Source: Bombus terrestris (Eukaryota; Arthropoda; Insecta; Hymenoptera; Apidae). Taken from it: a DNA stretch of 64,000 nucleotides. The notes under the pieces are model-generated. The model saw only the letters and a program-made list of their open reading frames with translations, made no database searches and was not told where the DNA came from. This document shows positions 13,853-27,277 of this stretch, piece after piece (position 1 is the stretch's first letter; the number at the start of each line of letters is the position of its first letter). The stretch spans positions 8,668,501 through 8,732,500 of the forward strand of contig NC_063275.1 in assembly GCF_910591885.1 (NCBI RefSeq), given 5' to 3'. Both the position numbers and the translations under genes were made by a program.

Positions 13853-14065
13853 TAGGTCATCCCATAAGTTCGTGCCGACCTTTATATATACATTTCATAT
13901 TTTAAAGAAAAACAAGAGAACTTTTATCGAGATGGAATAATGAAAAATGGGAAGAAGTTGTACAACGAGAGGGGGATTACATTTTTTCATGAAACTGAAA
14001 GGTATGTAAACGATCTTAACATATATAACCGCTCGAAAAACGGAACGAACTTATGGGATAACCTA
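13853..14065 (+). mobile_element. Internally deleted mariner element
   Basis: The left end reads TAGGTCATCCCATAAGTTCG and the right end, reverse complemented, reads TAGGTTATCCCATAAGTTCG, so the element has about 25-bp terminal inverted repeats bounded by TA. Between them the plus strand retains the end of a mariner transposase frame, with residues NEKWEEVVQREGDYIFS followed by TGA at about 13936-13998. The total length of 213 bp against about 1.3 kb for a full mariner shows that nearly all of the transposase is deleted. The copy is non-autonomous. Confidence 0.85.
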
Positions 14066-17000
14066 ATAATAAGAATGTGAGAATCGTCATATAAAATTAC
14101 GAGTCATGGTATGAAGTGGAAGAACATGGCGCGTATTTGACCTATGTCCGGACAGTTTCTCCGCGAATTATGCAACTCTTGCCCCTTGTTTCGTAGTTTT
14201 GGCGATGCTTTCTCTTTTGTGGACTTTGTAGATGTTTTGCTCAAAGAGCCAAACGTTACTTACCATAAGGACTTGTAACATTTCGTTCAATGATGTCAAA
14301 GTGATTTAAATGATTATCCGCTGTAATTAAGCAAAATCTTTGTAACAAGATTATATGTAACGTGTCGTATAATTTGTATTATAAATTCAATACTTTTTAT
14401 TGCCACGATTTTTATAAATGTACAAAATTTTTACAGCATTAATATCGGTATATGAATTCCGTATTTTACTGAATCAAATTAATGATAAAAGAAAGCATCT
14501 GTTTTATTTAACTCCAATTAAATTTACAATTAAAATTAATACGAAGAATTTTAAAATGAGAATGTGCCTGATTATTAATGTCTTATTCGTAGTATCAAGC
14601 TTGTAAAATTGCACATAAATATATTGTTGTTATTTTATGTTTTAGAGGTAGGATCGTGTCAGTTATTATTATGTTATCTAGATAATAAATCCACACTTCT
14701 CGGAGCAGAAAAACCTTTATTGCACACACTTAGGAGGGTCACAAACGAATGAAAGAAAAAAGCAAGAGAGGTCCTAAAACTATCGATCAGGTCTATCGAC
14801 CGTGTCTAGGAATAACTTCTAGTTACTCCTTTTGTAACTAGCCGTCAGCATATAGATGGCGAGCGAGAACTCACGTTGTATTTTCAACATATATGTACAT
14901 GTATATACATACAATCTCTTATATATTATAGTACTATATATATAGCAGTATAGTGCTATAGTATAGCAGTATAGTGCTATATATTCTATATGGAAGCATT
15001 AAAGAACGTAATGTCGAATAATGTTAGATTTTTATAAGTTTTGTATAAAATATAGGAGTTTATTTTGAAAATTATTAAAACTCAACAAAAGTAATAAAAA
15101 ACGCTTAAAGAGGTGTGTTCGTAGTTAAAGAATTAAACTGGAACATATTTTATTTCAATTTTTTGTTATTTTAGAAGTTACGAAACTTACAAACAATATC
15201 GTGTTCTTCTAGATATACAGTTTCAGCAAGATAATTGTATTAATCATTTCGTGATTTGATTTAAAATGTAATTTCTTCACTCGAAGCGCCTGAATCTTGA
15301 TTTATGCGGTAAAAGTCATTTTCCTTGAATTTATCAAGCTAACGCTTGCAGTTTGTAACGCATAACAAGATGCTAGTTTACAATTCCTGTAACCTCCAAG
15401 GAGTTGAAATCAATTTTAAATTCATATGATATTGCTCATCGCATAGTATACGTGTCATCAGCAGTTTGATCATTCATCCTAGCCAATCTAATAATGTTTA
15501 TGTAAAATTGAAAGTAGTTAATGTAATACTAAGAGTTAGGAGTTACTAAAATATGTTAAGCAAAAGGATAGTTGCATCAAGTAATTTAGAAAGTTTGAAA
15601 TTGATCATATTTAGATGTGTCTTATATTTTTAAATTGTTAAGAAGTTGGAACGTACTGAAATTACTAACATTTAATTAAAAAGTTAAGGAATGCTAAAAT
15701 GTTTTTTAATGCATTATAATTAAATAATTTCAAACTATAAACATATATCAAATTATAAATTAACTTTATTACATTCTATGTAATAAAGACTTGCGCTAAT
15801 GTGGTATATTATATTTTCATACTTTACATTCTTTTCTATCTTTTAATTGATTCCTTACAGTCGTATCAACTACTATAATGATTTGTTAGTCATTAAGTCA
15901 CTGGATGAATTTTCTTCGTGGGAAAAATATATTCCTATTAAAAAGTTCTTTAACGATAATTTTTAATTTGAATTTTTCAAATCGTTTCTTATTAACCAAG
16001 AATTAATTAATAATCAGGCATGTCTCCCAACAGGAAATTTGTTTCATTGTAAGATGGAAGATAAGGTTATTCGAAGTAATTTTTTTATTGCATATATTTC
16101 ATAATGTATTAATTTTGAGGACCCCATTCTGATTTTTAAGGCTACAACTTGCTTTAAGGGAAAATTTAACTTCTTAATAAAAAAAATAAAAAACGAATTA
16201 ACTTATCCTTTATATGTATAGTAATCTCTATTGCGACCAAACCAGATTATTAACTTTTAATTTCATAATTATGGAACTTTCTAATTGTTTCTATAAAAAT
16301 TATCTTTTATATTTAATATCAAACAGAATAAATTATATCAAATAAGCGTGCAATAGTTGTAAATTTATTTGTTCCAATAATTATGAGTTCATATATTTTA
16401 TTTGCATATTTTACAATATTTTTATAGGAGGAAAAAGAGAAACTGTTACTTATCTTTTTGAAAACAAAAACATTAAAAAAGTTTCGAGCTTTGAACACTT
16501 AGAAGGCAATAATCGCAGCTAGCTTTGAGCTATTTAGTATCTGCATTTCAGCTCGCCGTATACAGTCGTGGTGTTGCGATCTGGAGAACTTTATGTCGAT
16601 CCTTCCAACCGCCTATGTCAGGCGTGCTTGGCATAATTCCGTGCGTTCCAACAACGCACGGTATATTTTCCGCACGTAGTATACTTCAAGCACGTTCCCC
16701 GTTTACGAGTACACGCGTGAACTGAGAGAAAAATTCGAGGAATATCTTAGTGCCACAGAGAACAAACGTACATTGCAGCCGGTTTAGCCGATATTAAATT
16801 TGAGCGCGTGTCGCAACAAAGCTATGCCGATTGTACGCAAACTATAATAACCAGTAATGGCCAATAACCAGTAAAATCATTAGGAATTCTTCGTTGATTA
16901 CAGAGTACAGAGAATAGGAAAAATTGAAATAATTTTTCAGTAAATTGTAAATGTAGTAAAATTCTATGTATTAAAATGAGATATTATAGAAAAATTAGAA

Positions 17001-17145
17001 ATTCCTCCACTTATCTGGACGTAAAATCTTATTATTTAAGTGAACGTACAGACAGTAAAAGATGTTTAAAACATCTTTTTAGTGAATTCTAAATAGAGTA
17101 CAATTGCAAATCCATTTAATAAAACGAAATTTTAATTAAATAAAT
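14066..17145. other. Intergenic stretch with scattered repeat fragments
   Basis: No supported gene. A GC-richer patch at 16500-16860 contains several interrupted frames on both strands but no intact exon I can recognise. A possible solo LTR at 14659-14893 is listed separately. Confidence 0.5.
14659..14893 (-). mobile_element. Possible solo LTR (copia-like ends), minus strand
   Basis: Read on the minus strand the segment begins TGTTGAAAATACAACGTGAG, carries an AATAAAGG signal near its end (about 14715) and ends around AATAACTGACA. Terminal TGTTG and an internal polyadenylation signal suit an LTR of the copia group. The 3' boundary is uncertain and no target-site duplication could be matched. 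Confidence 0.3.
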
Positions 17146-17720
17146 TATTTAAGTAACAACGTGCAATAGTCTTGTCAAACAACAGTCTTTTCGATAATAC
17201 TCATTGTACATAAATGCCTTTTGCATATCAGAATTACTTTGTAAACTGAAAGTATTGTTTTTTACATATGTAGGATCCAATGTCGTGTGATAATATTACA
17301 TATCGTGGTTTTAAAATTATAATTAACTTTTTGTCCAGAATAGCATTAAGCATATCGAAAAAAAAGCTTTTAATTTATTCCAATGTCTCTAATAATATTC
17401 TTGAATGAGTATCGATAAATATTGTAATTTGTTGAAAATATCAATGTGAAGTTATTGATATTTTATCACTGGTAGATATGAAATATATGGGAGCTATAGA
17501 AGAACTATTCAGGGAGTCTACGTGAAGTAATTTCGTAATATACAAAAAGTATGTAATGCGCATAAACATTTATTATGGAAAATATGCAAATTGCAAAACA
17601 TGTCTTTGGAACCTCTAACGATAAAAAAAAAATTTCTATTTAGATATCTTTATATACATATATATGTATATCATAATGCATTTGCATATGTATCGTATTC
17701 CTGAAACTATATCACATACA
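17146..17720 (+). repeat. 575-bp dispersed direct repeat, copy 1
   Basis: The segment beginning TTTAAGTAACAACGTGCAA matches 21451-22013 in the same orientation with scattered substitutions and small indels, by eye about 90% identical. Shared landmarks are TTTGTAAACTGAAAGTATTG, GGATCCAATGTCGTGTGATA and GGGAGCTATAGAAGAA. There is no long open frame or terminal inverted repeat, so it is either a non-autonomous repeat family or a segmental duplication. Confidence 0.85.
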
Positions 17721-20700
17721 TTTTAATTAAATAAATTTCTTCAAAATTCCAAAATTAATGCATCTGAACATGACATTTTATTGTTTAAATGAGAATGAAG
17801 ATAGTAATAAAAATTGAAAATATTCTTTGCAATGAATTTTAAACATAATAGTATATCATTTATTAGTAATTCACTTATATACACGTGAAACCCTATTATT
17901 TGTACAAGAAACTAGGCTAGTGAAGAGAATCAGTGAATCCCTGTTTGTAAACTCCAGTTATACGAATTGTTTGTTTCCTGGCAAGTTTGGACATATGGAG
18001 TATTGTATAGAGATTGTGGACTGTAGGAGATTTGTCATAGATTGAGATTGAATCGAAAAGCAAATACATTTGACAGTGGTGGAAATCCTAGAGGATTGCA
18101 GAAGTTTAAAAATATTCAGACTTTAGAAGCAGGATATCAGGGAATAATGCTTGTGAAATGTAGAAACTATATTTTATATAATATTGAAAATTTACCAAAT
18201 CGAATAAAGCTATATGACAAAAACTTTTATTTATTATCGTTATTAATCAAACTATTTTATACCACCAATAAAATTAAGAATATATGAGCTTCAATACTTT
18301 CAAAGTGTACAAAATTGTATGAGCTGTGAATGTTTACCTATACATTTATTCGATCAAAGAATTCAAATCTACAATAATGTGCAAAACTCGTTACAATGTT
18401 TAAAGAGTGAAACGAATGTTTTACTTTTGTTTTTTTTATTTTTATAAAAATTTGAATTTACATAAACCAAAGTATCTATTATTAGATTGTCTCGATTGCT
18501 ATTAGGTAACAAGACTTATACCGTCGTTTCTACGCCAATAATAATGCTGTGTACATTTCATGGCACGATTCGCGCATTGTACACAAGTGTAGCATGTCGC
18601 TCCCAAACCGCTTTCTCGCAGTGGCGACTCGAGAAACCTTTCTTGGGAGACAGGGCGAGAGCGAAATGCATAAAAGTATATACATTAGTACTAGTAGCAG
18701 TATTTGAATCTTCCTTTACAAAATTTAAACTTTACTTATAATTTCTATTTTAATATCTCTATTATCTATTTCAATATCTTCGATTCTATATAGCCTAGGT
18801 AATTAAATTCGCATTAATTATATAGGTAAGAAATTTTTGAAAATTCTTAAAAATTATAAAAGATATAATATTTTTATATTCCATTACTCTTGGAAGATAG
18901 TTGGTGGTCGTCGATATCGCCTCTCCATCTATAGATTCGCAACTCACGCTCCTCGCGATATTTTTTTTACACGTTAACTTGTTAAGCTTCCATGCGATAG
19001 AACTATGTATTTAGGATTTTGTTCGGTGTAGGAAACTAAGACGCACGTGTTTCTCGTCAAAGAAACTGTGTTGCTCATGTTTTGTAACGTGGACACTTCG
19101 ATCCATCAGATGTTTTATTTTAAAACTCTTTTACAAGATTTATTTTATTGTTTTTAATCTCGCGTTAGCTTTGTTTCATTTCAGTACAAAATTCGATTTT
19201 TATTCAATTTCATTAATGTTACTGTTAAGTATTATTTCATATTAAACATCATTTTCAAACTGTAATAACCAAAATATTTTACTTGAAGTGTTGCACATAG
19301 TAAATTACTCTGAAGTTATAAAAACGTAATGATTTTTTAAAATTTTAATAAAATGTGTAAATGAAATGTTGTTTTCACTTTTATTCAACTATACTTCACA
19401 TATATTATCATGTGTATTATGATTTCTTAAAAAGTACAAATACAGTTCCAATAAGTATGATAAATTATTGAATTTCAAATTTTTAAGAGTAGTAGAAAAA
19501 TACCAATATAATAATCACTTTTAATGTTTTAACGTTACTAACATGTGTAATAGTAAATTATTGTGAATAGACGTAATTCTATTTACACAAAGTCTTGACA
19601 ACAATACATTAATTCAGAGCTTAAAATACATGTTTCAGTAAAAGATGAAATAAAGATTGAAATGGAGTGAAATGAAAAAAATATGGATCAATAAAATTGC
19701 AAATGTTAAATACGAACTTAAAAATCTTCTGTAAAAGTAGGACTGAAGAAAAGGAACATTAACTTTGCACTAGAAACGCAATTGATTTCCATTATAATCA
19801 TGGGAATAAAAATTATTTGATAGTGATTATAGCACCTTTTGCTTTTAATTATATAGGTATGCGAGAAATAAAAAGCAACAGCGTACAATTAATAGCAATA
19901 ATGCGTTAAAGCCTAATTTATCTTCAAATACACCTGCCTTTCAACATAGGCACGTGCATTTTCTGTAAAGTTAGTTGGAAAGTCAATGGACAGAGCCGGT
20001 ATGCCGCTGCCAACGACTTTTGAAATGCGTGTCACCTTTTTGCGTGATCAAGAAAACGGTATTCTACTGACGAGCCGAAGACCTAATCTTTTTCCCTCGG
20101 TTTTTTCTTCGATTAAACTCTAGTGCGCACATTATGACGGAACAGATGCTACGTCAGATTCAAATTGCACTGCGATTTAACGTCATTGCGTTTAATGGAA
20201 ATATTTTCTAACATGTTACAGAACAACTAAATTGCATTTTATTGGATATTTATTAACTCGAACTTCGACTACTTCAGTAGCGGCAAATTGTTATGGTTAT
20301 TTTCAAGAGTAAATAATTCAATGTTGATCTTTAGCAACTGCAAAATTCTATGTTCTACTACGATACAATATTATGTAGCATTTGAATGAAATATATGGGC
20401 CGATAGATACCATCTGTTCAAAAGTTGTAATTAATTTTAAAAAGATTGTTGATTCGAGAATCGTTAGATATAGTTTTGACTGAATATTCGGATGTTTGTA
20501 GATATTGCAATAAATTATATACAATTATTTTGTTTGAAATAGTTTGAAATTTCATTGGGACTGTTATGCAACCCAACTACCGTGACTATATTGACGAAGT
20601 TTCTAATAAATCTGAAAGTATTCATAAAAATTACAAAATATTTAGTGCAAGTATACATGCAGGGTGTTCGTTTACAGGTGTCAAAATACTTAAGGGGTGG

Positions 20701-21450
20701 TTCTTGAGCTAAAATAAGATGAAAATCAAAAATAAAAAATTTGCGTTGTCAGCTTTGTTGTTTAGTTATTGTGAATTAAAAATAAGGCGAAATACCCCTG
20801 TGTACGAGCAAACCTCCTTACACGAACGAAAGTAGGTCAGCCTAAGCAGCTCGGTCCACGGGGTATATTTCACAGAAATCACAAAAGTATTTGAACAGTG
20901 TTAAGTGAGTCCTTAACTTATTACATGCATATGCATGCTGTATATTAATTTTTTAGTAAATATATATTTACTTAGTAACAGTAATGTTCAAAATGTTTTA
21001 ATTAACACACTCGATATGAATATAAGTTTTCTATGGTAAGTGATCAAAGACTTTCACAGTCATTGTATATGGAAACAATCTATATAGAGAAATGAATGGA
21101 GAAACCTTTTATTACAATACGAGATCTTCTTGTTAATATGGATAACATTGTTATGACATATATAGCATTATTATGAAAATAACATTATCATTTTTTGATT
21201 GCATAATAATAAAAGATATAAGGCTTGCAAGAAAAATTTCAATTTAAAATGAAATCATCCAAAATGAAATAAAAGGAACAGAGTATAAACAAAATATAAC
21301 AGAATATAATATTTTTAGGATATAATAAATAAAACACGAATGTTTATGCAAGTAAAATATGAAGAGATACTGTATAAACTAAAACACGGAATATATAGAA
21401 AATATACCATATGAATACCTGCCTGAAAAATAGTTCTCATTTTATTATAT
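17721..21450. other. Intergenic stretch between the two direct-repeat copies
   Basis: No supported gene. GC-richer islands at 18480-18700, 18890-19110 and 19930-20110 have no recognisable exons. The 18900-18960 patch shares short LTR-like words (CTCCATCTATAGAT) with the possible LTR at 14.7 kb. A transposon end is possible at 20660-20870 (separate entry). Confidence 0.45.
20660..20870. mobile_element. Possible DNA-transposon end fragment
   Basis: The fragment opens with CAGGGTGTTCGTTTACAGG, a form common at the ends of insect class II elements. It contains an imperfect inverted pair, GAAATACCCCTGTG at about 20789 and CCACGGGGTATATTTC at about 20857. No transposase remnant is visible. The family is not identified. 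Confidence 0.3.
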
Positions 21451-22013
21451 TATTTAACTAACAACGTGCAACAGTCTTGTCAAACAATAGCCTTTTCGAT
21501 AGTACTCATCATACATAAGTGTTTTTTGCATATCAGAATTACTTTGTAAACTGAAAGTATTGTTTTTTACGTATATAGGATCCAATGTCGTGTGATAATA
21601 TTACATATAGTGGGTTTAAAATAATAAATAACTTTTTGTTCAGAATAGCATTAAGCATATCGAAAAAAAGATTTTAATTTATCCCAATGTCTCTAATAAT
21701 ATTCTTGAATGAGTATCGATAAATATTGTAATTTGTTGAGAATATCAATATTCTCAATATTTTATCACTGATATGAAATATATGGGAGCTATAGAAGAAG
21801 TATTCAGGGACTCTACGAGAAGTAATTTCGTAATATACAAAAAGTATGTAATGCGCATAAACATGTATTGTGGAAAATATGCAAAATGCAAAACATGTCT
21901 TTGGAACCTCTAATGATAAAACAAATTTCTATTTAGATATCTTTATATACATATATATGTATATCATATATGCGTTCGCATATGTATCGTATTCCTAAAA
22001 CTATATCATATAC
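21451..22013 (+). repeat. 575-bp dispersed direct repeat, copy 2
   Basis: Second copy of the repeat at 17146-17720, offset by about 4.3 kb and in the same orientation. It differs by substitutions and a few short deletions, including loss of part of the ATATTTTATCACTGGTAGATATG region. Confidence 0.85.
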
Positions 22014-25000
22014 GAATTTGCATATGATCAGTCATTTGCATACATTTAGGAAAAATATTCCTAGTTAGCGATTAAATATATAAATAAATTAAAATTAATA
22101 ATACATCATACAGTAATTAATGTTGTCCTCTATTACTATTCAATGTTGTTAAAGACGTAATATCGACAACATAACCACAATGAGTTTAAACATTTTGTTT
22201 TAAACATTACTTTCCAAACATAATAAAATTAGCAGTAAAATATCTAATCTTTGAATATTCGTATGTGAGATTATAAATTTATATCTAATATCTAAAAATA
22301 AAATTAAATTACACTTAAGCTGGTACTTATATTCAATAATTTTAATAATTTCCAACGATATTTAAATAATTATTAAATAATACCTGAAAAATGTCATTCA
22401 ATCCTTAAATCTTAATATCTCTTATATTGATATAATTGCATACGAAGTGTTCGGTAACAAATGATAGAAAATTATAGTGATTTAAGCTTTTACAAGCCAG
22501 AATAAACCAAATATACCAATACCTACATACAGTTGCCCACAAAAGCATATTTGTAAAAATCTTCTATGAATACATTACGTGTGCTATTCAAAACATTTTG
22601 AAATTTGATTAAAAAGAAATTTGATTATAAAGTTTAAAACAAATCTAAAAATGTACAGTGTGTCCTAAAATCTGCCACCTCTACATCGGCGAAGATCTAT
22701 AAAAAAGAAGCTGGAAATTGACTTTGACCTTGTAGTTCAAGATCAAATTTTATTATTATATCGCATTGTACTTATCATGAAGATAAAAAGTTTCAAAAAA
22801 ATCATACGTCACACCTCAACCGGTCTCTTGGAAAAATATGTTGAAGTTCCATTAATTTTCGAGCTCGTCTTATTTGCAATCTGCTTATATTTTAGAGTCA
22901 GTTGCAGGGAAAATAGCGTTTAATATCGTATTTACATAAGTACTGTTCTTCATTTTAAAAGGTTCTCACAAAATTCTACAACTATTAGCAATGTTTTATA
23001 TAAAAATATCATATAATCGTGTAGTACAAATATTATTATAAGATATAAATTATAAAGATAATAAGAAATATAAATTAAGGGTATATCTCCAATCCACAAA
23101 GATACAGTTTGCCTATAGGAGATTATTATGTCCATATGTATAATTATGTACTGGTGCTTGTAATTTAAAATTCTTAATCGCAATATTCGATATCAGCAAT
23201 CTCAGAATCTTGGTATTTGATATTCACGTCGAGATATTCAACGTTAACAACTTTCAAATACTGGCATTTGATATTAACAATAATATCAAATTAACAATTG
23301 ATATTAATTTGATATTAAAAAACAATTAACAAAATCTTTCTGTATATGAGAAATATTCAAAACGTGTTGGATATAGGTAAATCGATTTTTATCATAGTCT
23401 AATTATCGTAGTCTAATATTTATTTCGATGTGTTAGAAATCACTTCAACTTAATTTACACTTGTAAAAAAGAGAAATAAACGTGATAAATCCATGTTTAC
23501 CGACTTTTCTTATTTTAATTCCATTCGGTGTCTAAAAATAGGGAATGCTAACGAAAATTTTTTACAAATATATCATGTGTGTTAAACAACACATAAACAT
23601 TTTAAAATTTCATTAACGCTGTGACGAGAATCGATTATAATATTGGTAAAATTTGAAACAGATCTGAAAATGTACACATGTAAAAGCTACCTACAAAATA
23701 TTTAGTACGTATATATATGTATATATGCAATTGATATAGGTTGAACAACCGCGAAAATTTAGGCTGCCACGGTTTAAACGATTTGAACACCAAAGCAAAT
23801 AGATTTTTCGCAAAGCTAGCAGAATCTGTGGAATTCGATTAAAAGCGTAGAAGTAAATTAAAACCACGCTTCTACTCGGTGTGCATTTCCTTCATTTAAA
23901 AGTCGACTTTGTATTTCTAGCACTAATTAGATCAATTGGCGCGTTAGTTAACAGGCAAAGCTATGTAAAATAATGTGGATTAATTAAATAAAGGAATAGA
24001 ATTCTATCTTACAAACAAATGCTGTTGCATTATAGTTATCGGATTACTCTATCGAAGCGTGACTTGAATTGGCCAAAAGATAATAATCACGAAAAAGCAT
24101 ATTTGAAATGAAAATATACTGTTATTCGTACATACAGTCGGTCTCGAAAAAAATTCGAATACTAGCATAACTTTGACTTTATTCTATATCTGAAATAAAT
24201 ACAGATAAAAGAACAAAAATGTTTCGCAGTACATTGAAGTATAGTATATGGATGTCAGAGAGTAAAAAGCTTTTGACGTAAAAGAAACCGTTGTTTAAAT
24301 ATTAAAAGAAATGTTGAAAAAAACATTAAAAAATCTAAAATGGCAACTTTCTATGGAAGTTTTAATATTTTCTTAATATTTCCCATATCCTTTTTTTCAA
24401 TAACATGTTTTAAACGATTTAATATGTTGATGATTATTTTCTGTTAATAATTAGTGCTGCATTTTATTCCTGTATTAGAGGAATGTATCATTTTTCTTTA
24501 ATGTTAATTGTTACTTTTTACTAATTCTACGATCCAGTTTACACGAAACTCCTTTCCATCTCCGTGTTGTAGATTCAACTACATGCTTTTGACAATCTGA
24601 TTGAAATTATTTTTTTATTTATATATACATCTCAAACATATTTTTGTCTAAAACCTTATGTAATTATAATAATGTAATTACGTATATATTAAATGTTTAC
24701 CACTACTTTTTTTATACATTCATATTCATATCTAATATTCCTTACATATATATCCTTTTCTCATTATTAAAATAGATATAAATGGATATCGTAATGTAAA
24801 ATGAAGTAAAATAAAGTTGATGCTTATCCTTATAATCATGTGCATTGCACAGAAAACTATAAATTTAACGTTTTGAAAATTTTATACCAGATTTATTACT
24901 ATTATGTATTTTATATTTTATTAAATTTATATTTATTTATTATATGTATCATATTAATGGTTATGTGTAAAATTAGCATGAGTGTGTATATATAAAGAGG

Positions 25001-26919
25001 AAAGAGAAATATCTCTGGAAAAGAGTCATTAGTGTTAATTCCAAGTGAGTGTATTGAATAACTTCGGTGTATCATCAAGATGTGTATCAATTCCTTCACA
25101 TACGTGTGAAGTATCAGTTCATATTACATACAGCATATACACGCACACACACGCTGATATAATTACAGATAATTTTTAATCTTTAAAGAAAGTTTATAAT
25201 TAAAATTGAAAAAATGATTAAGGATTTATTAAAACAAATATACGGCATAAATTATAATTGTTATTTATCTAATAGCTGCCTCAGGAAAGTAATATTATCA
25301 TGTGTTACAATGTCCATTATCGTATCGTAATTCTTAATATTATTTTGAGCACGATCAACTCATTATGATGAAGTTCACGAACATGCGTTTAATCCGATAT
25401 ACTAGTACTTTGTTGTAATTAATCTTGATTACTAAGCATGGAATAAAGAAAGTGTGACGAACTAAATGAACTTAATAACGTCATACCTTATTAACATGAG
25501 AAGTCTGAACTTAAGAAATGTAGACATTTCATCATTGTTGCTAATAATCACGTATAGTTTACTGATATTTAAAAAGAAAATCAATTAATCCTAGCATATA
25601 AATCTTTGTAATTCTTTTGATGTGAAGTTTCATTCATCGCGAATAATATATTTAATAATTCAATTATTAATCAAATAACATAATAATGATGATAACAATA
25701 ATAATGATAATAATAGATTTTTCTTATTTGGCACTCCTATATTTAATCAAATAATGTATTTTATTATTAAAAGAAATTCAAAAATAAAATACACAATATC
25801 GTATCGTAAAAATAAACATCTAGAGAACGTTTTAAATTTTAGAAACATTTGTATTTTACGTATAAGAGATATTGATTTATCATTTTCAATTTATATTTTA
25901 ATCCTTCCAAATACAGTATTATAAATTTAAAGCCGGAAAATTGAATATCACATGTTTAAAATCAATTGTATATTTAAAAATGTCACATTTTAAATATCAT
26001 TACACCTAACGCAATTATTCTCTGTGAAATGTTGAAAGAATGTATTATCTTTATACCATACTGGTGTCAGAATCTACTTACGCAGTTTAATTAATATTAT
26101 TAATAAAATTGCACAACTCACTAGTTATAAATTACTATTAGTTATATCAATAATAATTTATATTTTAATTATAATACAAATTATATTAATGATATAAACT
26201 TTTACAAGAAAATTTCACAAATAACAAATTGTCAAATTATCTTATTTGACGTAAAATTGTAGAATTATAGAAAAGTAGCCTGTAGCTTACAAATTGCACC
26301 TATCAAGAGAGATAATTATTTTCTAAATCGTTCATTCTAAATTCTTCGCTATTTTATCGCACTGTCAATCACCCGTCAAGCAACCCTATCATCATCTCCT
26401 ACTAATGGGTTTAAATACTTCAAGTTCCTCCATAGTTTGCCACAAAATTCAATTCCATACATATATATATGTAAGATCGTAAATCTTGGGATAATTCAGG
26501 GATCGATTCTATAGTCTGAAAATCGAGTTTTTTCATTATAAAGTAATTAGATAAAATACAAAAATAAACAACAATTAATATCCGTCTATAACAATAAATA
26601 ACAATAATTATATGAATGAGAAATAACAAGTCTTTGGTACAATGTTTACCTGAAAATCGAGAATCGATTTTCAACGTCCTGAGCTACCGATCTTTTTTCT
26701 TCAGTCTTTAAAATCTTAAATAACTATTCTGTAACCTTATCTGTCTCTAATGTAACTCTCTGTCCGTCCGTTTGGGAAAATGCGTGCCTCTCAAAAATGG
26801 TTCTCCGTAAAACAAAAGAAGATCGCTCTGTCCGTGAAACAAAGCCTGTCGTGCTACTCGTAAAACAAAAAGAATCCCTATCCCACATGAATTCTAGGTA
26901 GTTTACATATATATAAATC
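22014..26919. other. Intergenic AT-rich stretch with transposon fragments
   Basis: No supported gene. The segment at about 22658-22900 begins CAGTGTGTCCTAAAATCTGC and looks like the end of a class II element. The segment from 24135 begins CAGTCGGTCTCGAAAAAAAT, a Tc1-like terminus, but no matching opposite end was found. A short motif close to AAACAAATCTGAAAATGTA recurs at 22637, 23656 and 62695. Confidence 0.45.
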
Positions 26920-27277
26920 CATGTAAAAACATGAAACAAGTGACAACATTCCAAAGTCGACAACATTCCACCAACGAAACAATCCACCGTGACCTCAAGA
27001 TACCTACAGTCAAAGATGAAATACACAAGTCCAGAAGCAGATATAACACAAGAGTCAACAACCACCACAACCCATTAGTCACCCAACTACTAGACACCAC
27101 GGGCCAGATCCGCAGACTAAAAAGAAAATACCCTCTAGATTAAATCCTTAGTTTCTACTAAAACCAACAATATAAAACTATTATAATCCATGTCATTGTA
27201 TCACGCCAAATTAAGTTACTGAAAATTCTCAACGAGAATTGATTGTAAATATTCTAATAAATAAAAAAAAAAAAAAA
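26920..27277 (+). mobile_element. 5'-truncated Jockey-like non-LTR retrotransposon copy
   Basis: An open frame ending at 27143 encodes residues such as NETIHRDLKIPTVKDEI and then NPLVTQLL and LKRKYPLD, the typical tail that follows the reverse transcriptase domain in Jockey-clade ORF2 proteins. About 120 bp of 3' UTR follows, then a 15-base A tail ending at 27277. Only the last 70 or so codons remain, as expected for a copy truncated during target-primed integration. A second copy of the same 3' UTR lies in reverse orientation at 31990-32125. Confidence 0.8.

Noticed and set aside
16500..16860. GC-richer patch considered as an exon
   Set aside because: Several frames are open for short distances but all break, and no consistent splice pair or familiar motif is seen.
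24135..24480. Tc1-like element
   Set aside because: Only one candidate terminus was found; the opposite inverted repeat and any transposase sequence are missing, so it is mentioned only as a fragment.
26724..27100. Minus-strand frames over the retroposon
   Set aside because: They are antisense to the Jockey-like reverse transcriptase tail and have no independent support.
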